Assembly (NCBI GenBank): GCA_013178015.1
Contig: JABLXR010000007.1
Location: 1 to 37,681 of the forward strand
Length of the DNA: 37,681 nucleotides
Reading direction: 5' to 3'
DNA from: Anaerolineae bacterium
GTDB lineage: Bacteria > Chloroflexota > Anaerolineae > DRVO01
The notes beneath the pieces were generated by a model. It worked only from the letters and a program-made list of their open reading frames with translations. It did no database searches and was not told the DNA's origin. This document shows, piece by piece, positions 8,289 to 17,299 of this stretch. The position numbers and the translations under genes are program-made. Every line of letters starts with the position of its first letter. Positions within the stretch are counted from its first letter, which is position 1.

Positions 8289-8687
8289 ATGATGAGCATG
8301 ATGGAGTTCGCCAGCTGCAGTGCCTCCAGTACTCGCGTGGGAGTGGACCTCGTGGAGATATCTAGAATCGCCCGCGCCTGCGACCGCTGGGGCGATCGGT
8401 TCTTGGCCCGTGTATACACACCGACCGAGCAAGCCGATAGCCGGGGGCGGCCTGCCGCGCTGGCGGCGCGCTTCGCCGCCAAAGAGGCCGCCGCCAAGGC
8501 CTTAGGCGTGGGCATAGGCCCGGTGAGCTGGCACAGTATCGAGGTGCTGGTAGGGGCCCGTGGCCGACCCCTTCTGCGCTTGCTGGGACCGGCCGCCGAC
8601 CTGGCATCTCGTCTGGGCATCCGTCAGGCAGACGTCAGCCTGTCCGACACCAGTGAGTACGCCCTAGCCGTGGTAATACTGACCTGA
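8289..8687 (+). CDS. acpS: Holo-[acyl-carrier-protein] synthase
   Basis: This protein transfers the 4'-phosphopantetheine arm from CoA to acyl carrier protein. The reading frame gives 132 residues, with the Mg-binding GVDLVEI (18-24), the RFAAKEAAAKALG helix (61-73) with its catalytic Glu66, and a C-terminal LSDTSEYALAVVIL strand. Four Met codons lie in the first five (ATG ATG AGC ATG ATG), and no ribosome binding site precedes them, so the exact start is open. A GTG at 8338 would give a core beginning directly at GVDLVEI. Confidence 0.9.
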   Translation: MMSMMEFASCSASSTRVGVDLVEISRIARACDRWGDRFLARVYTPTEQADSRGRPAALAARFAAKEAAAKALGVGIGPVSWHSIEVLVGARGRPLLRLLGPAADLASRLGIRQADVSLSDTSEYALAVVILT

Positions 8688-8708
8688 TGGGGGCGGGCCG
8701 TGCCCCAT
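8687..8708 (+). terminator. GC hairpin at the acpS stop codon
   Basis: ATGGGG (8687-8692) pairs with CCCCAT (8703-8708), with one more G-C pair possible across a bulge. It overlaps the stop codon of acpS and lies before the trpS ribosome binding site. There is no U-tract. Confidence 0.35.
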
Positions 8709-8750
8709 TCGGTACGCTCTGGAGACGATGCAGTGGGAGAGAGAGGAGCC

Positions 8751-9734
8751 GTGAAGAAGAAGGTCTTCTCGGGCGTGCAGCCCTCAGGGAATCTGCATAT
8801 CGGCAACTACCTGGGGGCCATACGTAACTGGGTAGAGATTCAGCACCAGTACGACAACACGTTCTGCGTGGTGGATGCTCACGCCATTACCGTGCCTCAG
8901 GATCCGGAGGTGCTGCGCGACAAGAGCCGCGAGGTGGCAGCGATCTACATCGCCTGCGGCATAGACCCCGAGGAGTCAGTCATCTTCATCCAGTCCCACG
9001 TTCCCGCGCACTTCCAGTTGACCTGGATCCTGAACTGCATCACCCCCATGGGCTGGCTGAACCGCATGACCCAGTTCAAGGAGAAGGCGGGCGAAGAACG
9101 CGAGTCGGTGAGCACCGGCCTGTACGACTACCCTGTGCTGATGGCTTCCGACATCCTCCTTTACGACACCGATCTGGTCCCGGTGGGTGCCGACCAGATA
9201 CAGCACATCGAGCTCACCCGAGACATCGCCCAGCGCTTCAACTACCTCTTCGGCGAGACCTTCAAGCTCCCGGAGGCGCTGGTGCGCGAGACCGGCGCCC
9301 GCATCATGGCGCTGGACGAGCCTACCAAGAAGATGAGCAAGAGCAGCGAGTCGCCCATGGGCGCCGTAGACATCTTGGACACCCCCGACGCCATTCGGCG
9401 AAAGATCATGCGGGCAGTCACCGATCCTCTCCGCGACATCACCTTCGACCCAGCGCGGCACGGTCTGTACAACTTACTCACGGTGTACCAGCTCTTCTCC
9501 GGATGGTCACCCGAGCAGATCGAGACACACTTCCGGGGCAAGGGTTACGCCGACCTGAAGCGTGAACTGGCCGACCTGGTGATAGAGTCTCTCCGGCCCA
9601 TACAGGAGCGCTACCGGCAGCTCAGATCGGACCCGCAGACTATCGAGGACATCCTCAGGCGCGGCGCTGAGAGGGCAGCCCCAGTCGCCGACGCCAAAGT
9701 GGCGCAGGTGAAAGAGAGGATAGGTCTGGGTTAG
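8751..9734 (+). CDS. trpS: Tryptophanyl-tRNA synthetase
   Basis: This class I aminoacyl-tRNA synthetase of 327 residues carries the HIGH-type motif HIGN (16-19) and the KMSKS loop (194-198). It also has the TrpRS signatures VFSGVQPSGNLHIGNYLGA, VPVGADQIQHIELTRD and DEPTKKMSKS. The GTG at 8751, preceded by GAGGAG, gives the standard N-terminus, whereas an earlier in-frame start would add 17 residues without family similarity. Confidence 0.95.
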   Translation: MKKKVFSGVQPSGNLHIGNYLGAIRNWVEIQHQYDNTFCVVDAHAITVPQDPEVLRDKSREVAAIYIACGIDPEESVIFIQSHVPAHFQLTWILNCITPMGWLNRMTQFKEKAGEERESVSTGLYDYPVLMASDILLYDTDLVPVGADQIQHIELTRDIAQRFNYLFGETFKLPEALVRETGARIMALDEPTKKMSKSSESPMGAVDILDTPDAIRRKIMRAVTDPLRDITFDPARHGLYNLLTVYQLFSGWSPEQIETHFRGKGYADLKRELADLVIESLRPIQERYRQLRSDPQTIEDILRRGAERAAPVADAKVAQVKERIGLG

Positions 9735-9776
9735 GCGCGCCAGCACGGAAGGCAGGCCCACAAGGAGGCATCACCC

Positions 9777-10613
9777 ATGGCAGACGCTACCAGAGACGTG
9801 GTGAGGCTGCGACAGCTCGCCCTGCAGATACGGCGCACCATTATTGAGATTACCACCAGGGCCGGCTCCGGGCACCCCAGCACCTCGCTGAGCATGGTGG
9901 AGCTCCTGATCCCCCTGTATTTCGGGGGCGTGCTCCGCCACGACCCCCAGAACCCCTGTTGGCCCGATCGCGACCGCTTTATCCTGAGCAAGGGCCACGG
10001 CGCCCCGGCGCTCTACACTGTGCTGGCCATGCGCGGCTACTTCTCCGAGGATCTCCTGCCCACCCTCAGGAGGATAGACAGCCCGCTGGAAGGGCACCCC
10101 AACATGCTCCGGGTGCCGGGGTTGGAGGCCTCCACCGGCTCACTGGGCCAGGGGCTCTCCCTCGGGGTAGGCCACGCACTGGCCGCCCGAGTAGACGGCC
10201 GCGGCTACCGTACCTACGTCATGATCGGGGACGGCGAATCCCAGGAAGGCCAGGTCTGGGAGGCAGCCATGGCCGCCGGTAAGTTCGGCCTGAGCAACCT
10301 CACCTGCATCCTCGATCATAATGGGTACCAGCAGACTGGCGCTGTAGCCGAGGTGATGCCGATCGAGCCGATAGCGGCCCGCTGGTCCGCCTTCGGGTGG
10401 CACGTCATAGAGATAGACGGGCACGACCTGGAGCAGGTCTTCGCCGCCTACGACGAGGCCAGAAGCACGACCGATCGGCCCAGCCTGATCTTGGCTCGGA
10501 CCGTCAAGGGCAAGGGAGTCAGGGTCATCGAGCAAGACGTGAAGCAGAGCCGTTACCACGGGGTGCCTCTGAGCCAGGACGAGGCGCGAGTGGCATTGGA
10601 GGAGCTGGCATGA
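9777..10613 (+). CDS. Transketolase, N-terminal (thiamine diphosphate-binding) subunit
   Basis: This 278-residue protein is the first half of a split transketolase, with ITTRAGSGHPSTSLS near the N-terminus, KGHGAPALYT, and the cofactor-binding GDGESQEGQVWEAA. Together with the next gene it moves two-carbon units between sugar phosphates in the pentose phosphate pathway. The ATG at 9777 has AAGGAGG upstream. The stop overlaps the start of the C-terminal subunit gene as ATGA, consistent with coupled translation of a 1:1 complex. Confidence 0.92.
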   Translation: MADATRDVVRLRQLALQIRRTIIEITTRAGSGHPSTSLSMVELLIPLYFGGVLRHDPQNPCWPDRDRFILSKGHGAPALYTVLAMRGYFSEDLLPTLRRIDSPLEGHPNMLRVPGLEASTGSLGQGLSLGVGHALAARVDGRGYRTYVMIGDGESQEGQVWEAAMAAGKFGLSNLTCILDHNGYQQTGAVAEVMPIEPIAARWSAFGWHVIEIDGHDLEQVFAAYDEARSTTDRPSLILARTVKGKGVRVIEQDVKQSRYHGVPLSQDEARVALEELA

Positions 10614-11584
10614 AGGTAGGAGCACGCATCGGCTTGCCCATCGGCAAGGCCACTCGCAACGCCTTCGGCGAGGCCCTACGCGACCTGGGCCACGAGTACC
10701 CGAACATCGTGGTGGTCGACGGAGACGTCCACAACTCCACCCGGACTGGCTATTTCGCCAAGGAGTTTCCCGATCGCTTCTTCAACCTGGGCATCGCCGA
10801 GTCCAACATGGTGGGCGTGGCAGCCGGGCTGGCAGCCTCGGGAAAGATCGCGTTCGTCTCCAGCTTCGCCTGCTTCATCATGTGCAACGCCTTCGACCAG
10901 CTACGCATGTCGGTGGCCTTCCCCAGGCAGAACGTGAAAGTAGTGGGCAGCCATGCCGGCATAAGCATCGGGGAGGATGGTCCATCGCAGATGGGCATCG
11001 AGGACGTGGCCCTGGCCCTAGCCCTTCCTGGGTTCGCCGTCTTCAGCCCCGCCGACGAGCACGCCGCCCGCGCCCTCACCCGACACATGGTGGAGACGGA
11101 GGGCCCGGCATACATGCGCACTGGCAGGCCCGACTTCCCGGTGGTCTACCAGCCCGAATCGGAGTTCGTCGTGGGCCGGGCCAACCGGCTGCGCGACGGA
11201 GGCGACTTGACCATCGTCGCCAGCGGTCTCATGGTGGCCGCCGGACTGGAGGCCGCCTACCTCCTTTCCCAGGACGGCATTGAGGCCCGCGTGCTCGACA
11301 TGCACACCATCCGGCCGCTGGACGAGGAGGCCATAGAGGCCGCCGCCCGGGAGACGGGCTGCATCGTCACCGCCGAGGAGCATCTTCTGGCCGGGGGAAT
11401 GGGCCAGCAGGTAGCAACGGTGGCCGCTCGCACCCACCCGGTGCCTATGGGCTTCGTGGGGCTGGACAACACCTATGCCACCAGCGGCTCCACCGACGCC
11501 CTGCTGGAGCGGTACGGCCTCACCGCCGACCATATCGCCCAGAAGGCACGCGAAGCTCTTTCCCACAAGCAGAGACCCCGTTAG
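10610..11584 (+). CDS. Transketolase, C-terminal subunit
   Basis: This 324-residue partner contains the pyrimidine-binding part, with DGDVHNSTRTGYF, FNLGIAESNMVGVAAGLA, SHAGISIGEDGPSQMGIED, and the C-terminal domain with TAEEHLLAGGMGQ. The ATG at 10610 overlaps the stop of the N-terminal subunit. A split enzyme is widespread in bacteria and archaea. DXP synthase is excluded because the two halves are separate and the sequence motifs match transketolase. Confidence 0.92.
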   Translation: MKVGARIGLPIGKATRNAFGEALRDLGHEYPNIVVVDGDVHNSTRTGYFAKEFPDRFFNLGIAESNMVGVAAGLAASGKIAFVSSFACFIMCNAFDQLRMSVAFPRQNVKVVGSHAGISIGEDGPSQMGIEDVALALALPGFAVFSPADEHAARALTRHMVETEGPAYMRTGRPDFPVVYQPESEFVVGRANRLRDGGDLTIVASGLMVAAGLEAAYLLSQDGIEARVLDMHTIRPLDEEAIEAAARETGCIVTAEEHLLAGGMGQQVATVAARTHPVPMGFVGLDNTYATSGSTDALLERYGLTADHIAQKAREALSHKQRPR

Positions 11585-11620
11585 CCACTGTTGGGCCTCT
11601 GCCTCGGTCGGCGTCCGGAA

Positions 11621-13945
11621 TCACCGGTGAGCGCGCACCGAGTACCGGACCCCGTCCGTCACTATCTCGATGGTGCCTAGCTGGTCCGTTCGCAGACACT
11701 GGATGCCTCTGAGGCGCAGCCTTTCCAGAACCTCGGCGGCTGGGTGTCCGTAACGATTCTCGCCCACCGAGATCACCGCTAGGCCGGGCCCGAGCGCCTC
11801 CAGCAGTCCGTCGCTTGTGGCCCTGGCCGATCCATGATGGCTAACCTTGAGCAGCCACGACGGCTTCGCCGCCCCTTCAGCGATCAGGCGTTGCTCCACC
11901 AGCCACTCGGCATCTCCGGTTAGCAGAACTGTCGCCTCGCCATAGCTTACCTGCACCACCGCGGAGCAGTCATTGTCGGAGATGATCCATCCGGGGCATC
12001 CGGTGGCAGGCGGATAGAGCACCTGCAGCTCTACGCCATCGCCCAAGTCCACGATCTGACCTGCCGCCACCACTGTGACGTTCACCGACCTGTCGGCCAC
12101 GCTCTCCCACTGCCGGGCCCAGGCTGTCGGCACCGGAGCGGCCGGGCTCAGGAGCAGGCCCACTGAGTACCTGGGCACCAGGCCGAGCAAACCCCCCATG
12201 TGATCCAAGTCCGGATGGGTAAGCAGGACCACGTCCAAGTGGCGCTGCCACACCGGAAGTGCCCGACCTAGATACCCCCGCAGCGCATCCGGGTCGGCAC
12301 CACCGTCAACCACCACCCTGCGCCCGCTGGGAGTAGTGATCAGTATCGAGTCACCCTGGCCCACGTCCAGGAACGCCAGGTGCAGCCGCCCATCCGGCAA
12401 TTGGAGGGCCACCGCCCACACTGCCACAGTCAGTATCGTACCGACCACCCAGAGCGGCAGACGGCGGGGAGGACGCCAGGCCTTGAGGGCGCTCAGCCAC
12501 CGGCCCAGTGTCCGTCTGGGCCCGGACACGAGGAGCAGCAGGACGCCGTAGTAGACAGTCACCGCGGCCGGGCTCCAGGGAGGGCATTCGAGCGAAGCCA
12601 GTGGCACTCTGGCCGCCAGGTGTGCGACACCAAGGGTGAGCCGAGCGAGCGCCCAGCCAGGCAGGGCGACCAACTGGGCCAGCGCCGGCCCGACCAGGGC
12701 CGAGCCGGCCCCCGCCAAGGCGGCCATCATCTGTGCCGGCTGAAGCGGCAGCACCAGGGCATTGGACAGCAGGCCCAGGCCTGGCAGCCTGCCAAAGTGA
12801 GCAGCCGATATGGGCAGGCTGGCCACCTGCGCCGCCAACGTCGTCACCATCGCTGAGGCCATGGGGCCAAGCGGCCGCAGTCCGGCCCAGAGGCGCCAGT
12901 TCCGGCCTTGTGCCCAGAGCATGCCCGCCGAGGTGGCCACCGATAGCTGGTAGCTCGGCTCCAGTAGCAGCAGCGGGCTGGCCAGCGCCATCGCTCCCAC
13001 CGCCAGAGCTAGCGCCGTCCACCCGTGCCCCGGCCGGCCCACCACCTGGGCCCCTACGGCCAGCAGCACCATCACCGAGCCCCGCACTACTGGCGGGTCG
13101 CCGCCGGTGAGGACGCTGTACCCCAGGCACAGAGCGGCGGCGGCGCCGAAGGCCACACCCCACCCCAGAGGACGGCGCAGAAGGCCCACCACTGCCGCCG
13201 CCATGATCGACACGTTGAACCCGGACACCACCAGGATGTGCAGCAGACCTGAGCGCCGCAAGTCCTCTTCTGCGCCCTGTGGTAGCCCCTCGGCCGTCCC
13301 GAGAACAATGCCGGAGAGGAAGCTGGCCTCAGGCTCAGGCACCGCCTCCAGGAGCCCATCCAGGGCCCGTCGCCTCAAACCGAATAGAACTCGTCGCAGC
13401 GACACGGAACCAGGGCCAACGAACTCGACAGCGTCGGCCCGGATCACGGCCGAGACACCGCGCCGGGCCAAGTAGTCCCGGTAACCCGAGCCTACGCCCA
13501 GGGTCGGAGTGCGGGGCTTGCCGGTGAGGCGCACGATGTCGCCGTACTGCAAACCGATAAGGGGCCTGCCCGTCACGGCGGCAGACCAGGGCGCCACAGG
13601 CGAGTCGTCCACCTGCAACACACTGCAGGTATAGCGCTGCCACAGGCCGTCCAGTCCAGGATCCGAGATCACGCGGCAGAGCATCTCGCGCGTACCCGAG
13701 TCCGCGTACGGGTTGGATAATGGGAGAGCAGCCACCGTCGCGGCGCCGCGTCCCGCCCCCAGCGCTGCTACCGCCGCCAGCAGCAACCAGCGAGACGTCC
13801 GAAGCCTTCCGGCTCGCCACGACACCACCGCCCCAAGGAACGCCGCCAGGCCGCCGACCGCCAGGACCTCCGGCCGAGGGTTCTCCGCCAGGCCGATCCC
13901 CACTCCCGCCAGGGCGACCAGGCAGGCCTGCAGCAAGGTCACCAC
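11621..13945 (-). CDS. comEC: ComEC/Rec2-type DNA uptake channel protein
   Basis: The protein has an N-terminal membrane-anchored region, then the multi-spanning competence domain with SGLLHILVVSGFNVSIMAA, and a C-terminal metallo-beta-lactamase-like domain. The latter has LDVGQGDSILI, DGGAD, LTHPDLDHMGG and VSHHGS. In transformable bacteria ComEC carries single-stranded DNA across the inner membrane, and the C-terminal domain may act as a nuclease. The frame is open further upstream into lgt, but the GTG at 13945, eight bases past the lgt stop, gives a normal 774-residue protein. No comEA is adjacent. Start choice is moderately sure. Confidence 0.88.
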   Translation of the reverse strand: MVTLLQACLVALAGVGIGLAENPRPEVLAVGGLAAFLGAVVSWRAGRLRTSRWLLLAAVAALGAGRGAATVAALPLSNPYADSGTREMLCRVISDPGLDGLWQRYTCSVLQVDDSPVAPWSAAVTGRPLIGLQYGDIVRLTGKPRTPTLGVGSGYRDYLARRGVSAVIRADAVEFVGPGSVSLRRVLFGLRRRALDGLLEAVPEPEASFLSGIVLGTAEGLPQGAEEDLRRSGLLHILVVSGFNVSIMAAAVVGLLRRPLGWGVAFGAAAALCLGYSVLTGGDPPVVRGSVMVLLAVGAQVVGRPGHGWTALALAVGAMALASPLLLLEPSYQLSVATSAGMLWAQGRNWRLWAGLRPLGPMASAMVTTLAAQVASLPISAAHFGRLPGLGLLSNALVLPLQPAQMMAALAGAGSALVGPALAQLVALPGWALARLTLGVAHLAARVPLASLECPPWSPAAVTVYYGVLLLLVSGPRRTLGRWLSALKAWRPPRRLPLWVVGTILTVAVWAVALQLPDGRLHLAFLDVGQGDSILITTPSGRRVVVDGGADPDALRGYLGRALPVWQRHLDVVLLTHPDLDHMGGLLGLVPRYSVGLLLSPAAPVPTAWARQWESVADRSVNVTVVAAGQIVDLGDGVELQVLYPPATGCPGWIISDNDCSAVVQVSYGEATVLLTGDAEWLVEQRLIAEGAAKPSWLLKVSHHGSARATSDGLLEALGPGLAVISVGENRYGHPAAEVLERLRLRGIQCLRTDQLGTIEIVTDGVRYSVRAHR

Positions 13946-13953
13946 GGCCTTTA

Positions 13954-14769
13954 CTAGCGAGCTTGCGGATCCGCCCCGACCGGGTTGAGGACAGTGCGTC
14001 GGGCCACCAGGAACCCGATAGCCGCCACGGCGGCCACCAGGCTGATCCATTGGGCGGTGGGCATCCCGCCCACCTTCCAGGCATCCACCCGAAGACCTTC
14101 GGTGAAGAATCGGCCAACGGGATACCAGACGAAGTACAGCGCCGTCAGGTCTCCCTTCCTCAACCGGTGCCCGTAGCGCCGCGAGAGCCACCCCAGTAGG
14201 ACCCACCCGGCGAAGGCCCAGATGGACTCATACAGAAAGACGGGATGGAAGTGGCTGTACTCCTCGTACCCCGGGAGTCGATGCGGAGGCGAGATGTAGA
14301 TGGCCCAGGGCAGGTCGGTGGGCGGACCATAGGCCTCCTGGTTGACGAAGTTGCCCCAGCGCCCAATCGCCTGGGCCAGCAGGACATTGGGAAAGACGAT
14401 GTCCATCCAGAGTACCAGGTCGAGCTTGTGGTACCACGAGTACGTTGCCAGCCCGACGAAGCCTCCCACAAGGGCACCGTAGATGGCCAGCCCTCCCTCC
14501 CAGATCTTGAGCGCGTCCAGCGGGTGCTGGCGGTAGTGCTCCCACCCCACCTGGCCCTCAGCGCTCGAGAAGACGTGGTACAGCCGCGCTCCCACGATCC
14601 CCAGGAACAGGACCCAGATGAGCATGTCCCATACGTACTCCGGGTTCTGGCCTCGCCGCTTAGCGCCACGGGCGGAGAAGTAGGCCGCCAAGACCGCACC
14701 CCCAATGACCAACACGCCATACCAGCGGATGGCAAAGGGGCCGAGCCGCACCAGCACTGGATCTACCAT
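13954..14769 (-). CDS. lgt: Prolipoprotein diacylglyceryl transferase
   Basis: This seven-helix inner-membrane enzyme of 271 residues transfers diacylglycerol to the lipobox cysteine of prolipoproteins. Seen: WYGVLVIGG near the N-terminus, WEGGLAIYGALVGG, the signature GRWGNFVNQEAYG, and HPVFLYES. The ATG at 14769 has GGGAGGGACG directly upstream and gives the usual N-terminus. A further 13 codons upstream are open but less likely. comEC follows within nine bases, suggesting co-transcription. Confidence 0.93.
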   Translation of the reverse strand: MVDPVLVRLGPFAIRWYGVLVIGGAVLAAYFSARGAKRRGQNPEYVWDMLIWVLFLGIVGARLYHVFSSAEGQVGWEHYRQHPLDALKIWEGGLAIYGALVGGFVGLATYSWYHKLDLVLWMDIVFPNVLLAQAIGRWGNFVNQEAYGPPTDLPWAIYISPPHRLPGYEEYSHFHPVFLYESIWAFAGWVLLGWLSRRYGHRLRKGDLTALYFVWYPVGRFFTEGLRVDAWKVGGMPTAQWISLVAAVAAIGFLVARRTVLNPVGADPQAR

Positions 14770-14856
14770 CGTCCCTCCCGGGGGTTCCTCTTGGCGGGCG
14801 CTGCCCACCGCCCGACCAGAAAGGACCGCAAGCGAATGTCAAAGAAGACTGACATC

Positions 14857-14886
14857 ATCGTATGAAACACGTACGCCAATCGTCAA
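14857..14886 (-). promoter_or_regulatory. Promoter of lgt-comEC
   Basis: On the minus strand TTGACG (14881-14886) is separated by 18 bases from TACGAT (14857-14862). The transcript would start near 14850 and run into lgt at 14769. Confidence 0.55.
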
Positions 14887-14974
14887 GAAACACAAGCCGA
14901 CCAGGCGTATACTGGCCTTGTCGGCGTGAAGACGTCTGTTCGACGGCAGACACCTCTCTTCTCCTCCTAAAGGA

Positions 14975-15009
14975 CTAAGAGCCGAGGTCGGGGCGTCCTC
15001 GGCTCTTAG
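14975..15009 (-). terminator. Hairpin terminator of the murA-gal operon
   Basis: CTAAGAGCCGAGG (14975-14987) and CCTCGGCTCTTAG (14997-15009) form a perfect 13-bp stem with a 9-base loop. It overlaps the last codons of the glycosyltransferase gene. The following minus-strand bases (TCCTTTAGG) include only a short T run. Confidence 0.7.
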
Positions 15010-16148
15010 TGTTTATCCCCTCTATGCGCCTCGCGCAGAGCCGCCGCGGTAAGGCGAGCCGTGGCCTGCCAGCTGAACCCGGCCGCCCGGGCGCGTGCCA
15101 CCCGGGACATCCTTCGCCGGAGGTCGGCGTCGTTCACCACTCGCCCCAACGCTTCCGCCAGAGCAGCGGCGTCACCCGGTCGCACCAGCAGGGCCGCTTC
15201 TCCACACACCTCAGGCACCGCGGAAGCGTTCGCTGCCACCACCGGTACCCCGCAGGCCATGGCCTCCAGCGGCGGTAGGCCGAAGCCCTCATACTCACTG
15301 GGGAAGACGAACGCCATCGCGCCCGACAGTACGGCGGCCTTGTCCGCCTCGTCCAGCGGCCCCACGAGCATGACCCGGTCCTCTAGCCCCGACTCTCGGA
15401 CCAACCGGCGCACGTCCGTGACGGCCGGCCCTACCCGCTCGGGGAGGCGCCCCGCCACCACCAGAGGCGGCGCTGCCGGAGTGGCTTGGGCTAGAAGGCG
15501 ATAGGCGGCCAGAAGCACGTCCATCCGCTTCCGCCGGTCGAACCCACCCATGTAGAGAACGTAGCCGGCCGGAAGCCTGTACCGCTCCCGGACTCGGGCC
15601 GCCTCGCTCCCGTCCCTCACCGGCACCAGGTCGCCGCTGACGCCCAAGGACACCACCCGAATGCGCCCTGGCGGGGCCCCGAGCAGCTGGACCGTATCGC
15701 GCATGGTCCAGCGGGAATCCGCCAACAGCAAACGGGCTCGTCGCGCGTTTGCCCTCACCAGCAGAGAGTACGCCCGTGCCAGGGCGCCGTGGCGGTACTG
15801 AGGAAGCAGTAGCGGAATTGTGTCGTGCACCGTGACTACGCTTGTGTCGGGGTGAAGAATGGGGGGGCCCAGGTATGGGACGAACAGCAGCTGGCACCCC
15901 TGTCCCAGAGCCCGGCGGGGGAAGGCTACCTGCTCGAAGTACAGCTTGGCCCAGTTGCCAGCGAGGCCACGCGGCACCTCAACCGGCTCAACCAGCCGAC
16001 CCAGGTCAGGGCTGACAGCTGTCCCGGCCAGGGTATACAGCCGCAGGTCCAGGTCGGGCGCCACCTCCGGCAGCCACCGCACCAGTTGACTCAGGTACTG
16101 CCCCGAGCCGGTGTGAGGGTGACCCAAGAAGTAGGCGTTCACCCCCAC
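15006..16148 (-). CDS. GT4-family glycosyltransferase
   Basis: The protein of about 380 residues has the GT-B fold of family GT4, with the N-terminal GVNAYFLG..TGSGQYL block, VTVHDTIPLLLP, VLYMGGFDRRKRMDVL, and the C-terminal nucleotide-sugar motif YEGFGLPPLEAMACGVPVV. It probably adds a sugar from an NDP donor to a lipid or polysaccharide precursor. The frame extends to 16373, but family alignment places the start at GTG 16148 (or TTG 16151); no strong ribosome binding site is visible. It is the last gene of the murA-galE-galT operon. Confidence 0.82.
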   Translation of the reverse strand: MGVNAYFLGHPHTGSGQYLSQLVRWLPEVAPDLDLRLYTLAGTAVSPDLGRLVEPVEVPRGLAGNWAKLYFEQVAFPRRALGQGCQLLFVPYLGPPILHPDTSVVTVHDTIPLLLPQYRHGALARAYSLLVRANARRARLLLADSRWTMRDTVQLLGAPPGRIRVVSLGVSGDLVPVRDGSEAARVRERYRLPAGYVLYMGGFDRRKRMDVLLAAYRLLAQATPAAPPLVVAGRLPERVGPAVTDVRRLVRESGLEDRVMLVGPLDEADKAAVLSGAMAFVFPSEYEGFGLPPLEAMACGVPVVAANASAVPEVCGEAALLVRPGDAAALAEALGRVVNDADLRRRMSRVARARAAGFSWQATARLTAAALREAHRGDKH

Positions 16149-16323
16149 CAAGATGCCGGATTCTGATCGCAGCGACACCAGCAAGCGACCAGCGAGGTGA
16201 CCGACACTGCCGCCGCCGAGCCTGCCGCGTCGGCTCGTCGTCGCAGTGCTCCCTTCTACGCCCTTCTCGGCGCTCTCTGCAGTCTTGGCGATGATCTTCC
16301 CTTCCCCTCTGCAGTATTGGCCG

Positions 16324-17295
16324 CTATCCCCCCGCGCGGCGCAGTTCTTCCGCCCAGGTCTCCGGCAGGGCATCGGTGATGAAGGTACCGGCGCCGGTCT
16401 CGCAGCCGGCCCTGTACTTGAGCTTATCGGCGCTGCGCCGCAAGGGATAGAACTCCAAGTGGAAGTGATGGTGCCGGTAGGCCCCCCCGTCCGACGGGTT
16501 CTGATGCAGCACCATCATGTAGGGCATGGGACCATCGTAGAGGGCATCGTACCGGGCCACCACGTCGTGGATGGCCTGGGCCAGGCCCCAGTCTTCCTCC
16601 GGGCTCATCTGGGAGAGACTGCCCAAGTGCCGTTCGGGCAGGACGTGTACCTCGTAGGGGAAGCGGGCGTAGAAGGGCACCACCGCCCGGAACTCGCCGA
16701 AGTGGGATATCAGCCGCACGCCGTCCTCGATCTCGCGCCGGAGCAGGTCGCACAGAAGGCAGCGACGTTCCCGATACCAGTACCTCTCCATGGCTGCCAG
16801 TTCGCGCTGAACCACCGGTGGCACGTAGGGAAAGGCGTAGATCTGCCCGTGAGGATGGGTCAGGGTGACGCCCACCTCTGGGCCACGGTTCTCGAATATG
16901 AACACGTAGTCAATCTCGCTGCGTGCCCCTAGTTCCTGGTACCGGTCTCTCCACACCTGCACCAGCTTGTAGACCGTCGCTGGACCCAGGTCCACCAGGG
17001 TGGCCTCGTGGCGGGGCGAGTAGAGGACCACTTCACACTCCCCTTGGGCCGGCAGAACGGGGGTAAGGAGGTGGCCGGCCACGGCAGGCGTTGCCGGCTC
17101 CGGTCGAAGGGAGGGAAACTTGTTCTGCAGTACCACTACGTCGTAGTCCGGCTCCGCCACCTCGGTGGGAAACCCTCCGGGCTGGGTGGGGCAAAGGGGG
17201 CAGTAGCCCGGCGGAGGGAAGAACGTGCGCTCCTGGCGATGGCTGGCGGTGATGACCCACTCCTCCAGCAGAGGATTCCAGCGTAGCTCACTCAC
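16324..17295 (-). CDS. galT: Galactose-1-phosphate uridylyltransferase
   Basis: This 323-residue HIT-superfamily protein exchanges UMP between UDP-glucose and galactose-1-phosphate. Cys32 and Cys35 (CPLC) suit the structural zinc site, and the active-site HPHGQ lies at 147-151 with His149 as the expected nucleophile. Later HHHFHLEFYP provides the second histidine cluster. It lies four bases downstream of galE, so the two Leloir genes are coupled. No galactokinase is in the window. Confidence 0.92.
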   Translation of the reverse strand: MSELRWNPLLEEWVITASHRQERTFFPPPGYCPLCPTQPGGFPTEVAEPDYDVVVLQNKFPSLRPEPATPAVAGHLLTPVLPAQGECEVVLYSPRHEATLVDLGPATVYKLVQVWRDRYQELGARSEIDYVFIFENRGPEVGVTLTHPHGQIYAFPYVPPVVQRELAAMERYWYRERRCLLCDLLRREIEDGVRLISHFGEFRAVVPFYARFPYEVHVLPERHLGSLSQMSPEEDWGLAQAIHDVVARYDALYDGPMPYMMVLHQNPSDGGAYRHHHFHLEFYPLRRSADKLKYRAGCETGAGTFITDALPETWAEELRRAGG

Positions 17296-17299
17296 CGGC

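Noticed and set aside
11621-11630. 10-bp palindrome TCACCGGTGA at the comEC stop as a terminator
   Set aside because: A palindrome without loop or U-tract does not form a typical terminator stem and probably arises by chance in GC-rich sequence.
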